Source: an uncultured Planctomycetaceae bacterium
GTDB taxonomy: Bacteria; Planctomycetota; Planctomycetia; Planctomycetales; Planctomycetaceae
Assembly (NCBI GenBank): GCA_903898975.1
Contig: CAIUHT010001070.1
Coordinates: forward strand, 1-6,232
Length of the DNA: 6,232 bases
Reading direction: 5' to 3'
Within the stretch, counting starts at the first letter, position 1; each line of letters starts with the position of its first letter. The translations under genes were made by a program, and so were the position numbers. A model generated the notes under the pieces. It worked only from the letters and a program-made list of their open reading frames with translations, was not told where the DNA came from and did no database searches. This document shows positions 6,001 through 6,232 of the stretch, one piece after another.

Positions 6001-6047
6001 AGACGAGATGCGTTCCGACTCGCTCTACCGTTGTGGCTGCCCGCCAC
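6001..6047 (-). other. Paired REP-like hairpins in repeat copy B
   Basis: The minus-strand hairpin GTGGC/GCCAC (6047-6033) is identical to that in copy A. The partner stem (6023-6003) keeps CGAG/CTCG and turns the A-T pair of copy A into a G-T pair, while the inner GCG/CGC pairs are lost. Retention of the outer stem despite base changes hints that the shape matters, although two copies are too few to prove it. Confidence 0.4.
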
Positions 6048-6190
6048 GCCCCTCCACCGCAATTCGAGACCGATACCCGTCGTTTGACATATCCCTGCAA
6101 CATGCGATTTCGATGAAGCGCCGCGCAGCATCCCCACGAGGATCACCATTCGGGCCCCTGCGCTCCACGCCGCTCGATCGGCTCAACCCA

Positions 6191-6232
6191 TCACTGGGGA
6201 TCCGACGGATGCTCGGCGGTGGGGACTCCGAA
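6191..6232 (-). CDS. Extreme C-terminus of a second IS200-like / RAYT-type transposase (5' part outside window)
   Basis: Thirteen codons (FGVPTAEHPSDPQ) and a TGA at 6193-6191, identical in base sequence to the end of the fragment at 5647-5937. The rest lies beyond the window, so it is open whether this copy is complete. Called through homology with the longer fragment; alone it would be unrecognisable. Confidence 0.6.
   Translation of the reverse strand, partial: FGVPTAEHPSDPQ

Larger units (their letters stand above)
5938..6232 (-). repeat. Tandem repeat copy B (continues beyond window)
   Basis: The second copy of the unit described at 5415-5937, starting at the equivalent GGGGCCAC and running off the window inside the perfectly conserved 57-bp block. 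It holds the same order of blocks; the flank has diverged by substitutions and indels while the coding end stays identical so far as visible. If the matching transposase gene is complete outside the window, copy B is the parent element and copy A a truncated duplicate. Confidence 0.85.

Overview
The window suggests a GC-rich planctomycete (Pirellulaceae/Planctomycetaceae-like). The main reasons are an ECF-type sigma factor followed by, and overlapping, a large membrane-anchored Hanks-type Ser/Thr kinase with a WD40-like sensor half, which is a hallmark arrangement of that phylum, and mobile elements of kinds common there. The taxonomic call rests on protein style only; there is no rRNA or housekeeping gene.

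Layout. Bases 1-2852 (minus strand) hold a two-gene unit. The sigma factor (2852-2181) is transcribed first, and the kinase (2212 to beyond base 1) starts 32 nt inside it. The kinase is open at the window edge, so its C-terminus is not visible. Bases 2853-3211 are non-coding. They carry a plausible sigma-factor promoter with two 17-bp direct repeats (21-bp period) abutting the -35 box, a strong hairpin with a pyrimidine tract, and the left end of an insertion sequence. Bases 3212-4801 (plus) encode an IS110-family DEDD transposase. Its recognisable core ends near residue 347, and the remaining ~180 residues are low-complexity. They overlie a stretch rich in nested inverted repeats, which I propose as a candidate bridge RNA.

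Bases 4802-5414 hold no gene I can support, only palindromes, the best being a REP-like 8-bp hairpin at 5075-5094. From 5415 to the window end there are two tandem copies of one repeat (5415-5937 and 5938 to beyond 6232). Each is, on the minus strand, the 3' end of an IS200-like/RAYT-type transposase gene plus ~250 bp of 3' flank containing two small hairpins. Copy A keeps only the C-terminal ~97 codons; copy B enters the window with its last 13 codons and stop, and may belong to a complete gene outside.

How the parts may work together. The sigma factor and kinase probably form one co-transcribed, translationally coupled signalling module in which the kinase senses a signal and affects sigma activity; that link is inference from organisation. 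The right-hand 3 kb is a landing zone for mobile DNA: an RNA-guided-type IS110 element next to RAYT/REP-like debris. The most interesting possibilities are the guide-RNA candidate buried in the transposase reading frame and the tandem REP/RAYT-like repeat with a sharply shared terminus.
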